Position numbers and translations under genes: made by a program. Below the pieces are notes generated by a model, which saw nothing but the letters and a program-made list of their open reading frames with translations, ran no database searches and was not told the origin of the DNA. From the NCBI GenBank assembly GCA_003132865.1, contig PKYZ01000102.1:1935-39284 (forward strand): 37,350 bases of DNA, given 5' to 3'. Position 1 is the stretch's first letter. Every line of letters begins with the position of its first letter. The DNA is from Bryobacterales bacterium (GTDB lineage: Bacteria; Acidobacteriota; Terriglobia; Bryobacterales; Bryobacteraceae). Below, piece after piece: positions 26,912-35,379 of this stretch.

Positions 26912-27736
26912 ATGAAGAAAGCGCTGCTCCTGGTTCTCGCGAACGCATGCATATGCTGCCGCGCCTTGGATGCGCAGGATGGTTTTTGCAACGACTGGCT
27001 CCAACGCTCGGACCAGGCCAAGGCCGATCAACCGCACTGGATGACGCCTCTGGCCACCGTCACCCCCAGACTCGAACAGGAGTTCCGCACCGATTTCCTG
27101 GTGGAGCAAATGACGACTGGCGACGACCTGGTCAACCTCGGCAACGGCAAGGGCCTCGAGCTGATCCCGTATGAGCGTGTGGAGTTGCTCTTCAATGTGC
27201 CGCCCTACCTCGAACACAACAACCCGAAGATCCACGATGGATTCGGGGATGTGTCGTTCGTCGGAAAGTACCGCGTGCTGTCGGCCAACGAGGAGGCCGG
27301 CAGCTACATTCTCACGTTCTTCCTGGGTGGCACCATCCCCACCGGCTCGCATGCCAATGGGGCGCGCGGAGCCGTGATCACGCCCACCATTGCCGGCGGC
27401 AAAGGGTGGGGCCGATTCGATGTACAAAGCACTTTCGGCGGCGGGTTGCCCGTCAGCCATGAAAACACCATAGGCCATGCGCTGGCCTGGAACACAACAT
27501 TTCAGTACCACGTTTTGCAGAAGCTGTGGCCGGAATTCGAGGTAAACTCTACTTTTTGGAACGACGGCACCTTGAACGGCAAGAAGCAGACATTTTTGAC
27601 ACCGGGTCTGATACTGGGGCGATTCAAGCTGCATGGGCATCTGCTGATGGCCGTCGGCGCGGGCTTCCAGATCGCCGCCACGCACTACCACCAGTACAAC
27701 CACGCGCCTCTGTTCACGATCCGCTTCCCGTTCTGA
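26912..27736 (+). CDS. Probable outer-membrane beta-barrel protein of unknown function
   Basis: 274 residues. A signal peptide (MKKALLLVLANACICCRALDAQ) precedes alternating hydrophobic strands: GDVSFVGKYRVLS, SYILTFFLGGTIPTG, GRFDVQSTFGGGLPV, FQYHVLQKLWPEFEVNSTFW and HGHLLMAVGAGFQIA. The chain ends in FTIRFPF, with the terminal phenylalanine typical of barrels assembled by BamA. A TTGTCT/TATCGT pair with 16-base spacing lies about 15 bases upstream, a weak promoter candidate. Its end overlaps the decayed M19 gene by 23 bases. Cargo or role unknown; a porin or transport-like role is only an inference. Confidence 0.72.
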   Translation: MKKALLLVLANACICCRALDAQDGFCNDWLQRSDQAKADQPHWMTPLATVTPRLEQEFRTDFLVEQMTTGDDLVNLGNGKGLELIPYERVELLFNVPPYLEHNNPKIHDGFGDVSFVGKYRVLSANEEAGSYILTFFLGGTIPTGSHANGARGAVITPTIAGGKGWGRFDVQSTFGGGLPVSHENTIGHALAWNTTFQYHVLQKLWPEFEVNSTFWNDGTLNGKKQTFLTPGLILGRFKLHGHLLMAVGAGFQIAATHYHQYNHAPLFTIRFPF

Positions 27737-28712
27737 CCGGCGGCCAGATCGCGCTCAGCACGCGCACGGCGTTGCCGCCCAGGATCATCCGGATGTCCCA
27801 TCGCTGTAACCCTTTCGGATAGGTCCTTCGGTCAAATCGGAACATCCGCTTCGGATGGCCCAGGCCATCCACCGCGATCTGCCCGCCTGCGCCCGAGTGA
27901 AATCCGTAGCGTTCGAAATTCGGCTGGCTCGACGGCTGGAACCCGCCGCCAATCGGGTTCGCGTTGCCCACTACGTGCAGGTCGCTGCCCACCGCGAGGT
28001 GCTCCACGCCGACGAGTTTCCGCGCGTAATCGAACTGATCCAGCACCATGAAGCAGATGAAGCTGACGCCCATCACGCCGCCGGTCTTCGCCATCTTGCG
28101 GATGGCTTCGCCGGTCTTGGCGCGCAGGTGTGCGGGTATCAGAGCGCGGCACGTGGCGTGGGTGAAGATCACCGGCTTGGTGGCGGCTTCGAGCGCATCG
28201 AGCGTCGTTTGATCGCCGCAGTGCGACACATCCACGCCCATGCCCACCTCTTCGATGCGCTTCACGATCGCCAGCCCGAACACCGAAAGGCCGCCATCGC
28301 GCCGCTCCAGAAAGCCGCTGCCGATGCGGTTATTGAAGTTGTAGGTCAGTTGCGAGATGCGCTGGCCCAAGCTGAAAAACGTGTCTACATCATCGGGTCC
28401 GCGAAAATGCGTGGAGTCCTGCATAGTCGGCATGACGCCGATCTTGCGGGCCTTGTGCGCGCGTCCGAAATCGCCAGCGCCGCCGATGCGCAGCAGCCAG
28501 CCGGGATAAGCCACGATGAAACCGTTCCATTCGGCGAAGAAACGCAACCCTTCCGGGTAGTCGGCGGCCGGTTGCCCGGCGCGAAGGCGTTGATGCCGGA
28601 ACCTTGATAGACGGCTGCGTCGGCGGACGTGAAACTGCCCGGTTGACGCAGCCAGCGTTCGATCTTTGGCGGCTTCTCGGAGTAGTCGTCCGCCCAGGAT
28701 GGCCAGTCTCCA
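27714..28712 (-). pseudogene. Membrane dipeptidase (peptidase M19), 5'-truncated and frameshifted
   Basis: The downstream frame keeps typical M19 parts: QLTYNFNNRIGSGF, GVDVSHCGDQTTLDALEA, FTHATCRAL and VAVGSDLHVVGN (zinc-site His and Asp regions). The upstream part is in another frame: PKIERWLRQPGSFTSADAAV then YQGSGINAFAPG. The shift is at about 28575-28590 and is explained by loss of one base. The N-terminus with its first metal motif is missing; instead the palindromic element at 28716-28758 abuts the break. The remaining protein is probably inactive. It would have cleaved dipeptides. Confidence 0.75.
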
Positions 28713-28715
28713 GAA

Positions 28716-28758
28716 GCGGGTCCTGGAGGACCCGCGTAGACCTGGGGGTCTGCCCCAC
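28716..28758. repeat. Palindromic element between aconitase 3' end and truncated M19 gene
   Basis: GCGGGTCCT-GG-AGGACCCGC (28716-28735) followed by AGACC/GGTCT (28738-28751) and GCCCCAC. It starts 15 bases after the acnA stop codon (in the minus-strand sense) and marks the point where M19 homology is lost. Confidence 0.85.
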
Positions 28759-28773
28759 TGGAAATGGCCGGCA

Positions 28774-31482
28774 CTACGCGCCCACCGGCGCTTCGGCGAT
28801 CTGGCGCAACACGTAGGGCAGGATGCCGCCGTACCGGAAGTATTCGACTTCCTGCGGCGTATCCACCCGCACATTCACTTCGAAAGTTTTCTCGCCGCCG
28901 TCGTCATCCACCGCGCGCACGCGGGCGCGGCGCGCCGCACCGCCTAGCGCTTCCTTCACGCCCTCTACGCTGAACGACTCGCGCCCGGTCAGCTTCAGGC
29001 TGGCGGCATTTTCGCCATCCAGGAATTGCAGCGGCAGCACCCCCATACCGACCAGGTTCGTCCGATGGATGCGCTCGAAGCTCTCGGCGATCACGGCCTT
29101 CACGCCCAGCAACAGCACGCCCTTGGCTGCCCAATCGCGCGACGAACCGGAACCGTACTCCTTGCCCGCGATAATCAGCAGCGGCACGCCTTCCTGCTGG
29201 TACTTGATGGATGCATCGTAGATGTACAGCTTCTCGCCATCCGGCAAATGCTGGGTCCAGCCGCCTTCGGTCCCCGGCGCGAGTTGGTTGCGCAACCGCA
29301 CGTTGGCCAGCGTCCCGCGCACCATCACTTCATGGTTGCCGCGCCGCGCGCCGTAGGTGTTGAAATCCTTCGGCTGCACGCCCTGCTCGATCAGATAGCA
29401 GCCCGCCGGCGTATCTTTGCCGATGGATCCGGCCGGTGAAATATGATCGGTCGTGATCGAATCGCCCAGCAGCGCCAGCACCCGCATGGCGCGCAGATCC
29501 TGAACGGACGTTTCGGGATCCACCATGTGGTCGAAATACGGCGGCCGCTTGATGTAAGTGGACTTGGGGTCCCACACATAGATATCGTCGGTGGGCACCG
29601 GCATGGCCTGCCAATTGGCGTCACCCTCGAAGGCCTTCTCATATTCGTGCTGGAACATATCTTGGCGGATGGATGCGCGCACCGTCGAACGCACCTCTTC
29701 ATCGCTGGGCCAGATGTCGCGCAGATACACCGGCGCGCCCGTGGAATCTTCGCCCAGCGGCTCGGTGGTCAGATCGATATCGATGCGTCCGGCCAGCGCA
29801 TACGCCACCACCAGCGGCGGCGACGCCAGATAATTCGCCTTCACCAGCGCGTTGATGCGGCCCTCGAAATTGCGGTTGCCGCTAAGCACGGCCGCCACCG
29901 TCAGGTTCTCCCGCTGCACGGCTTCGGCCACCGGCTCGGGCAACGGCCCGCTGTTGCCGATGCACGTGGTGCAGCCGTAGCCCACCAGGTGGAAGTTGAG
30001 CGCTTCGAGGTACGGCATCAACCCCGCCTCCCGGTAATAATCCGAAACCACCTTGGAGCCGGGCGCGAGACTGGTCTTCACCCATGGCTTGGACTTCAGC
30101 CCGCGCTCCACGGCTTTCTTGGCGAGCAGCCCGGCGCCCAGCATCACCGAAGGGTTCGAGGTGTTCGTGCAACTCGTGATCGCCGCAATCACCACCGAGC
30201 CGTTATCGATCGTGACATTGCCCTTCATGGCGCTGCCGTTCATGGCGCCGCCGTTCATATTGATTGCCACCGGCTTGTGCGCACCGCCGAATGCGGCCTC
30301 GAAATTCTTCTTCACGTCGGGCAGGTTGACGCGATCCTGCGGGCGCTTCGGTCCGGCCATCGACGGCGTGACCGTAGACAGATCCAGATCCACTGTTTCC
30401 GCATACACCGGATCGGGCGTGGCGTCGGTGCGGAACAGGCCCTGCTCTTTGGTGTACGCCTCCACCAGATCGATAAGGCTCGCATCGCGATTGGTGAAGC
30501 GCAGGTATGCGAGCGTTTCCGTGTCGACGGGGAAGAAGCCGGCCGTCGCGCCGTATTCCGGCGCCATGTTGGCCACCGTGGCGCGGTCCGCCAGGCTCAG
30601 CGCGCTGAGGCCCTGGCCGTAAAACTCGACGATCTTGCCCACTACGCCCTTCTTGCGCAGGATCTGGGTGATCGTCAACACAAGATCGGTGGCGGTCGAG
30701 CCTTCGTGCATGCGGCCGTGCAGCTTGAACCCGACCACCGGCGGCAGCAGCATGGAGACGGGCTGGCCGAGCATGCAGGCCTCCGCCTCGATACCGCCCA
30801 CGCCCCAACCGAGCACGCCCAACCCATTGACCATGGTGGTGTGGGAATCCGTGCCGACCAGCGTGTCGGGATACGCTTCCCAACCGTTCGCAGTTTGGCG
30901 GCGAAACACCACCGAGGCCAGGTATTCGAGATTGATCTGATGCACGATGCCCGTATCCGGCGGCACCACGCGGAAATTTTGAAACGCGGTCTGGCCCCAA
31001 CGCAACAGGATGTAGCGCTCGCGGTTGCGCTGGAATTCGAGCAGCGCGTTGATGCCGAATGCTTCGGCGCCGCCGTAGCTATCCACCTGCACGGAGTGGT
31101 CGATCACCAGGTCGGCGGGCAGCAGCGGATTGGCACGCTTGGGGTCGGCGCCCATGGCGGCCAGCGCGTCGCGCATGGCGGCCAGATCCACCACGCACGG
31201 CACGCCCGTGAAATCCTGCAACAGCACGCGCGCGGGCATGAAGCTGATTTCTTTGGCCGCGGCGGACCCGCTCGCGCCGCGCGCGACATATTCGATATCG
31301 GCGGCGGCGACGCGGCGGCCATCCTCCTGGCGGAGCAGATTTTCCAGCAGGATTTTGGTGGTGAAGGGCAGGCGGGAGATGTTGCCGACGCCTTTTTCTT
31401 CAAGGCTGCGCAGGCCAAAGATGCGGTAATCGGTGTCGCCGGCGCGCAGATTGGACGCCGCTCCGAATGAATTGGTGGGCAT
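28774..31482 (-). CDS. acnA: Aconitate hydratase A
   Basis: 902 residues, the usual AcnA/IRP length. It isomerises citrate to isocitrate through a [4Fe-4S] cluster. Landmarks: RLPFTTKILLENLLR at the start, VLLQDFTGVPCVVDLAAMRD, NLEYLA, TDSHTTMVNGLGVLGWGVGG, the cluster ligands in AAITSCTNTSNPSVM and YGCTTCIGNSGPL, and KEYGSGSSRDWAAKG in the swivel domain. A short Met/Asn/Gly repeat (~409-423) precedes the first cluster cysteine. It is a single gene; a TATAAT 5 bases before ATG suggests a leaderless message. Confidence 0.97.
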   Translation of the reverse strand: MPTNSFGAASNLRAGDTDYRIFGLRSLEEKGVGNISRLPFTTKILLENLLRQEDGRRVAAADIEYVARGASGSAAAKEISFMPARVLLQDFTGVPCVVDLAAMRDALAAMGADPKRANPLLPADLVIDHSVQVDSYGGAEAFGINALLEFQRNRERYILLRWGQTAFQNFRVVPPDTGIVHQINLEYLASVVFRRQTANGWEAYPDTLVGTDSHTTMVNGLGVLGWGVGGIEAEACMLGQPVSMLLPPVVGFKLHGRMHEGSTATDLVLTITQILRKKGVVGKIVEFYGQGLSALSLADRATVANMAPEYGATAGFFPVDTETLAYLRFTNRDASLIDLVEAYTKEQGLFRTDATPDPVYAETVDLDLSTVTPSMAGPKRPQDRVNLPDVKKNFEAAFGGAHKPVAINMNGGAMNGSAMKGNVTIDNGSVVIAAITSCTNTSNPSVMLGAGLLAKKAVERGLKSKPWVKTSLAPGSKVVSDYYREAGLMPYLEALNFHLVGYGCTTCIGNSGPLPEPVAEAVQRENLTVAAVLSGNRNFEGRINALVKANYLASPPLVVAYALAGRIDIDLTTEPLGEDSTGAPVYLRDIWPSDEEVRSTVRASIRQDMFQHEYEKAFEGDANWQAMPVPTDDIYVWDPKSTYIKRPPYFDHMVDPETSVQDLRAMRVLALLGDSITTDHISPAGSIGKDTPAGCYLIEQGVQPKDFNTYGARRGNHEVMVRGTLANVRLRNQLAPGTEGGWTQHLPDGEKLYIYDASIKYQQEGVPLLIIAGKEYGSGSSRDWAAKGVLLLGVKAVIAESFERIHRTNLVGMGVLPLQFLDGENAASLKLTGRESFSVEGVKEALGGAARRARVRAVDDDGGEKTFEVNVRVDTPQEVEYFRYGGILPYVLRQIAEAPVGA
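30214..30258 (-). repeat. Three 15-bp tandem coding units in acnA (MNGGA-MNGSA-MKGN)
   Basis: ATG codons at 30258, 30243 and 30228 begin three nearly identical 15-base units encoding residues ~409-423, just before the ITSCTN cluster loop. The insert is likely a flexible surface loop. Slippage would change length in steps of five residues. Confidence 0.75.
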
Positions 31483-31487
31483 GCTTA

Positions 31488-31493
31488 ATTATA
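31488..31493 (-). promoter_or_regulatory. Perfect -10 box immediately before acnA (possible leaderless start)
   Basis: TATAAT on the minus strand is followed by 5 bases and then the acnA ATG, so transcription would start at about the A of the start codon. No good -35 hexamer is seen, and there is no ribosome site. The reading is tentative. Confidence 0.4.
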
Positions 31494-31557
31494 ACGGGGC
31501 GGGGTGAGGCGAAGGCCCGCAGCTTGGCAGTCCCGCGTGGGACCGCGCCTGGGAGCG

Positions 31558-31597
31558 GGGGTATCTGGGGCCGGTTCGGGCCGCTCCGCGATACCCC
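31558..31597. terminator. Inverted repeat downstream of the FAH-family gene
   Basis: GGGGTATC (31558-31565) and GATACCCC (31590-31597) pair, with a GC-rich inner segment. It lies between the FAH stop codon and the acnA start on the minus strand. It lacks a T tract. Terminator is the simplest reading. Confidence 0.4.
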
Positions 31598-31628
31598 ATT
31601 TGCGCTTGCCCAATACCCCCCAGCCCAT

Positions 31629-32369
31629 TCACGCCACCGGGTTGCGCAGTACGCCAATGCCCTCGATCTCCACTTCCACCACATCGCCGGGCCGCATGGC
31701 CCGCGTGCTGCCGGGCGTGCCGGTATAAATGACGTCGCCCGGAACCAGCGTCACCCAGCGGCTGACCCAGCTCACGATCGCCGGACAATCGAAAGTCAAA
31801 TCGGCCGTGGATTGCTTTTGCACGACCTCGCCGTTCAGCCGCGTTTCGAGCATCAGGTTGCCGTAGTCCAGACCCGTGACTACCACCGGGCCCAGCGGCG
31901 CGAACGTGTCGGCGCCCTTCGCACGCCACCATTGCAGGTCTTTGTGCGGCCCATTCTGCCAGTCGCGCTCGCTCACGTCGTTGCCGCAGGTCACGCCGAA
32001 GATCGTCCCGCGCTGGCCGATCACGATTACCAGTTCGCCCTCGTAGTGCACATTGGCGGCATCCGGCGGGATGACGATCGGGTCATCGGGGTGCTGCAGC
32101 GCGCTCACCGGCTTGTAGAACATCTCCGGACGGTCCGGCGCCTGCCGGTCCCCCAGGTGGCTTTTGTAGTTGCGGCCCACCGCTAGAATCTTCGACGGCT
32201 CGCACGGGTACAGCAGCTTCACGCCGCTGAGCGGATGCGTGGCGCCAGTCGGCTCGGGCGCGCCGAACAGGTCCCCGCGAATCTCGTGGATCATTGCTCC
32301 ATCCAGGGCGCTATCCAGAATGCCGTAGGCGATCGCGGAGTCACTTTGATATCGAACGTATTTGGTCAA
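31629..32369 (-). CDS. Fumarylacetoacetate hydrolase (FAH) family protein
   Basis: 246 residues from TTG 32369, which has GGAGGA about 7-8 bases upstream; the frame is open further but overlaps the upstream gene. The family core is clear: KILAVGRNYKSHLGD, PEMFYKPVSALQHPDDPIVIPP, VHYEGELVIVIG (metal Glu), GVTCGNDVSERDWQ, and PGDVIYTGTPGSTRAMRPGD. Members hydrolyse or decarboxylate oxo-acids such as acylpyruvates. It starts 4 bases after the CysO-like gene and is surely co-transcribed with it. The exact substrate is not known. Confidence 0.9.
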   Translation of the reverse strand: MTKYVRYQSDSAIAYGILDSALDGAMIHEIRGDLFGAPEPTGATHPLSGVKLLYPCEPSKILAVGRNYKSHLGDRQAPDRPEMFYKPVSALQHPDDPIVIPPDAANVHYEGELVIVIGQRGTIFGVTCGNDVSERDWQNGPHKDLQWWRAKGADTFAPLGPVVVTGLDYGNLMLETRLNGEVVQKQSTADLTFDCPAIVSWVSRWVTLVPGDVIYTGTPGSTRAMRPGDVVEVEIEGIGVLRNPVA

Positions 32370-32373
32370 GGCT

Positions 32374-32655
32374 TTATCCTCCGCTGATAGCGGGAACGAT
32401 CGAGATGTCGGCGCCATCGGATAAGGGCATCGCGAGCGCGCCCGTATACCGGACATTTTCGTTCCCTACAAACAGGTTGATGTGTTCCCGGATTTGCCCT
32501 TGTTCCGTCGCCATGCGGTCCCGCATGCCGGGGTTGAGCGCCCACAGTGCCTCCAAGGCATCGCCCACAGTGGCTGGGGACGCGCCGATGTCTACCTGGG
32601 AAAGCCCGCCCGTAAAGGGACGCAACGGACCCGGTATGTGAAATGTGACGGACAT
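32374..32655 (-). CDS. MoaD/ThiS-like sulfur carrier, CysO type
   Basis: 93 residues ending in Gly-Gly, the site that would be adenylated and turned into a thiocarboxylate. The pattern MSVTFHIPGPLRPFTGG, HINLFVGNENVRYTG and SIVPAISGG closely follows mycobacterial CysO (IPTILRPHTGG, FVNIYVNDEDVRFSGG, TILPAVAGG), as I remember it, more than MoaD or ThiS. CysO donates sulfur for cysteine synthesis with CysM and the Mec protease. Neither is next to it; a FAH-family hydrolase is instead. The role here is therefore open. Confidence 0.82.
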   Translation of the reverse strand: MSVTFHIPGPLRPFTGGLSQVDIGASPATVGDALEALWALNPGMRDRMATEQGQIREHINLFVGNENVRYTGALAMPLSDGADISIVPAISGG

Positions 32656-32749
32656 TAGCGGCGTCTCCTTTCGGGAACTCGCTTCGGCTTTCTAGCGGCG
32701 CGCGGCTCTCCGACTACCGCGTGCTTCACGCAAACCAACTCCCTGCTGA

Positions 32750-33024
32750 TTATCGCCAATCCTGCGCACCGTGATGGATGTGCAGGATTTCGACGGCTTC
32801 AGTTTTCGCAACGTAGACGACGACGTAGGGGAGCGGCGTAAGCGCAAGTTCTCTTGTGCCGGCGCGGTGCCGGGTCTGCCCCGGTTGGGTGAGGTTTTCA
32901 GGGAACGGATACGCTGGTAGATCGTCCGGATGGTCGGTTCCGCAAAATGCGGGTAGTGCTGTTGAAGATAGTTCTTGATGCTCTCCGAATCTTCAGCGGC
33001 TGGAACGGTCCAACGAACGCGCAT
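32750..33024 (-). pseudogene. ParE/RelE-type toxin, frameshifted
   Basis: The first ~55 residues (MRVRWTVPAAEDSESIKNYL...IRTIYQRIRSLKTSPNRGRPG) are a ParE/RelE toxin. The frame then shifts near 32860-32872. In the neighbouring frame the family ending is intact: GTRELALTPLPYVVVYVAKT and EAVEILHIHHGAQDW, with stop at 32750. One added base gives 92 codons (91 aa), the family length. In the current frame the protein would run to 32692 with an unrelated Arg/Ser-rich tail. Its start overlaps the antitoxin stop codon by one base. Either the toxin is inactivated or the base call is wrong. Confidence 0.8.
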
Positions 33025-33248
33025 TAGGGCTTGAACATGGCTTCAAGGCGGGCGTCCATTTCTTCTTCTTCGACAAACTCGCCGCGCTGAGCCGCGGCGA
33101 TTCCTTTCTCCACGGCGGCAAGGAAACGGGCTTCTTCGTCGAGATAGCGGGTAACAACGTTGGTCACCAACCGCTCGGGTACGGTCCCGGCTTTAGTGGC
33201 GATCTGCGCAAGTTGCGCTTGCTGCTCGGCGGTGAAGTGCACTTCCAT
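33024..33248 (-). CDS. Antitoxin of a ParE/RelE-type module (ribbon-helix-helix-like)
   Basis: 74 residues. The N-terminal MEVHFTAEQQAQLAQIATKAG...ERLVTNVVTRYLDEEARF suits a short ribbon-helix-helix DNA-binding unit. The acidic C-terminal arm (GEFVEEEEMDARLEAMF) is typical of the part that wraps the toxin. The stop codon overlaps the toxin start by one base, the classic antitoxin-first arrangement. It would repress its own operon and neutralise the toxin, which is frameshifted here. Confidence 0.75.
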   Translation of the reverse strand: MEVHFTAEQQAQLAQIATKAGTVPERLVTNVVTRYLDEEARFLAAVEKGIAAAQRGEFVEEEEMDARLEAMFKP

Positions 33249-33343
33249 TCCCTCAAGATACCGGAAAGGCGCGGCTCAGGCAAGGTGCGCAAGGGGCCCT
33301 TTGTGTAACACAATGCGGCAGGCCACAAACTGACGGCAAAAGA

Positions 33344-33385
33344 GGCGGCCTGGGAGGCCGCCGCAGGCGGGGGCGCCTGCCCCAC
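33344..33385. repeat. Palindromic element upstream of the toxin-antitoxin operon
   Basis: GGCGGCCT/AGGCCGCC (33344-33362) followed by GCAGGCG/CGCCTGC (33363-33380) and CCCAC. The same two modules occur in the same order at 16026-16061. It lies in the 178-base spacer after the 2-hydroxyacid dehydrogenase gene, which shows nothing else. Confidence 0.85.
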
Positions 33386-33426
33386 AATTCGTAGCGGCAC
33401 GCGAAGAAGCTGATGGATAGTAGTAC

Positions 33427-34356
33427 CTAATACCCGCGCCGCTTATCCACCACGTTGCGCAGCGGTTCGCCTTTGCGGTACCGCTCGAAATTGTCCAGAA
33501 ACAACTGCATGGTGCGCTGCTGCCAGTCCGGCGTGTGATCGGCCGCATGCGGCGAGAGCAGCAGGTTATCGAGCGCAAAGTACGGATGGCCCGCCAGCAG
33601 CGGCTCCTCGTTGAAGACATCCAGCGCCGCGCCGCCGATGCGCTTCTCGCGCAACGCCGCGATCAACGCCGCCTCGTCCACCAGCGGTCCGCGACCCACG
33701 TTGATCAGCACCGCCTTCGGCTTCATCGCGCGCAGCTCCGCCTCGCCAATGAACCCGCGCGTCTCCGGCGTCAGCGGCGCGCTCAGCGCCACGTAATCCG
33801 ACCGCGCCAGCAGTTCGCGCTTGCGCTCCGGCCCGTCCGCGCGCCCCAGTCCCATCACCCGCATCCCCATCGCCTCCGCCCGCCGCGCCACCGCCTTCCC
33901 AATATCGCCCAAGCCGATCACGCCCATCGTCTGGCCTACTACCTGGACGGTATCGAACTGGTCCCATACGCCCGCTTCCTGGCTGCGCACCATGCGTCGC
34001 AATCCCTTGGCGAAGAACAGCACCGCCGCAATCGCGAACTCCCCGAGAATCTCGCTGAAGACCCCGCGCGCATTGGTGAGCGGCACCGCGCTTTCGGCCA
34101 GTTCCGGAAACAGCAGCTCATCCAGCCCAGCCGAGCGCGAATGTATCCAGCGCACTCGCGGCGCCATGCGCCATACCTGCCGCAGCAGCTCGCGGCTGCC
34201 GGTCCAATTCAGGATCACGTCCGCTTCCGGCGCGGCATCGGCGAATGCCTCCACCCGGTTTCCAGCCGCGATGCGGGCGCCGTCCGGCAGGCCCTCCAGC
34301 ATCGCCAGCAGCGGGTCTGTGGGATCTGTCAACACCAAAACTGTGCTATCGTCCAT
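33427..34356 (-). CDS. D-2-hydroxyacid dehydrogenase (NAD-binding)
   Basis: 309 residues from ATG 34356. The NAD Rossmann motif is [21 protein letters not shown]. The catalytic residues can be placed: Arg in [10 protein letters not shown], Glu in DVFNEEPL and His in LSPHAADHT. The substrate domain starts [15 protein letters not shown] and contains [15 protein letters not shown]. It reduces 2-oxoacids or oxidises D-2-hydroxyacids; which one is unknown. It is divergent from glpX with only 15 bases between the start codons, so their promoters overlap. Confidence 0.9.
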   Translation of the reverse strand: MDDSTVLVLTDPTDPLLAMLEGLPDGARIAAGNRVEAFADAAPEADVILNWTGSRELLRQVWRMAPRVRWIHSRSAGLDELLFPELAESAVPLTNARGVFSEILGEFAIAAVLFFAKGLRRMVRSQEAGVWDQFDTVQVVGQTMGVIGLGDIGKAVARRAEAMGMRVMGLGRADGPERKRELLARSDYVALSAPLTPETRGFIGEAELRAMKPKAVLINVGRGPLVDEAALIAALREKRIGGAALDVFNEEPLLAGHPYFALDNLLLSPHAADHTPDWQQRTMQLFLDNFERYRKGEPLRNVVDKRRGY

Positions 34357-34371
34357 GAGTAGCAAGCTACC

Positions 34372-35349
34372 ATGTTCGACCTCTCCCTGGAAGTCCTGCG
34401 CGTCGTGGAAGACAGCGCCATCGCCTCGGCCCGCACCATGGGCATGGGAGACGCTAAGACCGCCGACCACGCCGCGGTAGAATCCATGCGCCAATGTCTG
34501 GATACCATCGCCATCGACGGCACCATCGTCATCGGCGAAGGCGAGCGCGATGAAGCCCCCATGCTTTTCATCGGCGAGAAAGTCGGGGCGAGCAAGGACC
34601 AACCGGGCGCGCTCTCCGTGGATATCGCCGTCGATCCCCTGGAGGGCACCAACCTCTGCGCTACCGGCGCGGGCGGCGCCATCACGGTGCTGGCCGCTTC
34701 GGAACGCGGCGGGCTGCTGCACGCGCCCGATTGCTATATGGAGAAGATCGTGGTGGGTCCGGCGGCCAAGGGCGCGGTGGATCTGGAAGCTCCCGTCAAG
34801 CACAACCTGAAGGCCATTGCCCGCCGCCTGCAGCGCGGCGTGGACGATTTGGTGGTGGTGGTGCTCGACCGGCCCCGCCACCAGCAACTCATGGCCGATA
34901 TCCGCGAAGCCGGCGCGCGCATCCGGCTCATCGGCGATGGCGACCTTTCGGCCGGCATCGCGGCCGCTGTCTCCGGCACCGGAGTGCATGCCGTGATGGG
35001 GTCCGGCGGCGCGCCTGAAGGAGTGCTCACCGCCGCGGCGCTGCGCTGCCTGAACGGCGAGATTCAGGGCCGCCTGGTCGTCAAAGACGACGCCCAGAAG
35101 GAGCGCATGCAGGCCATGGGCATCCGCGACCCCACTAAGATCTACACCACTGCCGAACTGGCCCCCGGACGCAGCATCGTCTTCGCCGCCTGCGGCGTGA
35201 CCGACGGCAACCTGCTGAAGGGCGTCCGGTTCTTCGGCGACGGCACGCGCACGCAATCTATCGTGATGACGCACACACCGGCGCGCGTGCGCTTCATCGA
35301 CACCGTGCACCTGGAGAACAAGCCGGATGTGAAGGTGAGGTTCAGGTAG
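34372..35349 (+). CDS. glpX: Fructose-1,6-bisphosphatase, class II
   Basis: 325 residues. It dephosphorylates fructose 1,6-bisphosphate in gluconeogenesis. GlpX motifs: [50 protein letters not shown] (metal and substrate site), [11 protein letters not shown], and [18 protein letters not shown]. The start [16 protein letters not shown] is standard. The pduS-like gene follows after 30 bases on the same strand, so glpX may be co-transcribed with microcompartment genes. Confidence 0.96.
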   Translation: MFDLSLEVLRVVEDSAIASARTMGMGDAKTADHAAVESMRQCLDTIAIDGTIVIGEGERDEAPMLFIGEKVGASKDQPGALSVDIAVDPLEGTNLCATGAGGAITVLAASERGGLLHAPDCYMEKIVVGPAAKGAVDLEAPVKHNLKAIARRLQRGVDDLVVVVLDRPRHQQLMADIREAGARIRLIGDGDLSAGIAAAVSGTGVHAVMGSGGAPEGVLTAAALRCLNGEIQGRLVVKDDAQKERMQAMGIRDPTKIYTTAELAPGRSIVFAACGVTDGNLLKGVRFFGDGTRTQSIVMTHTPARVRFIDTVHLENKPDVKVRFR

Positions 35350-35379
35350 CAAGGCAGAAGTCAGGAGTCAGAATAAAGA

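Noticed and set aside
29443..31470. 675-codon open frame antisense to aconitase
   Set aside because: It mirrors acnA on the other strand, is His/Arg/Gly-rich without any family pattern, and arises from high GC codon use.
32374..32655. MoaD of molybdopterin synthase
   Set aside because: No moaE or other moa genes nearby, and the sequence pattern fits CysO better.
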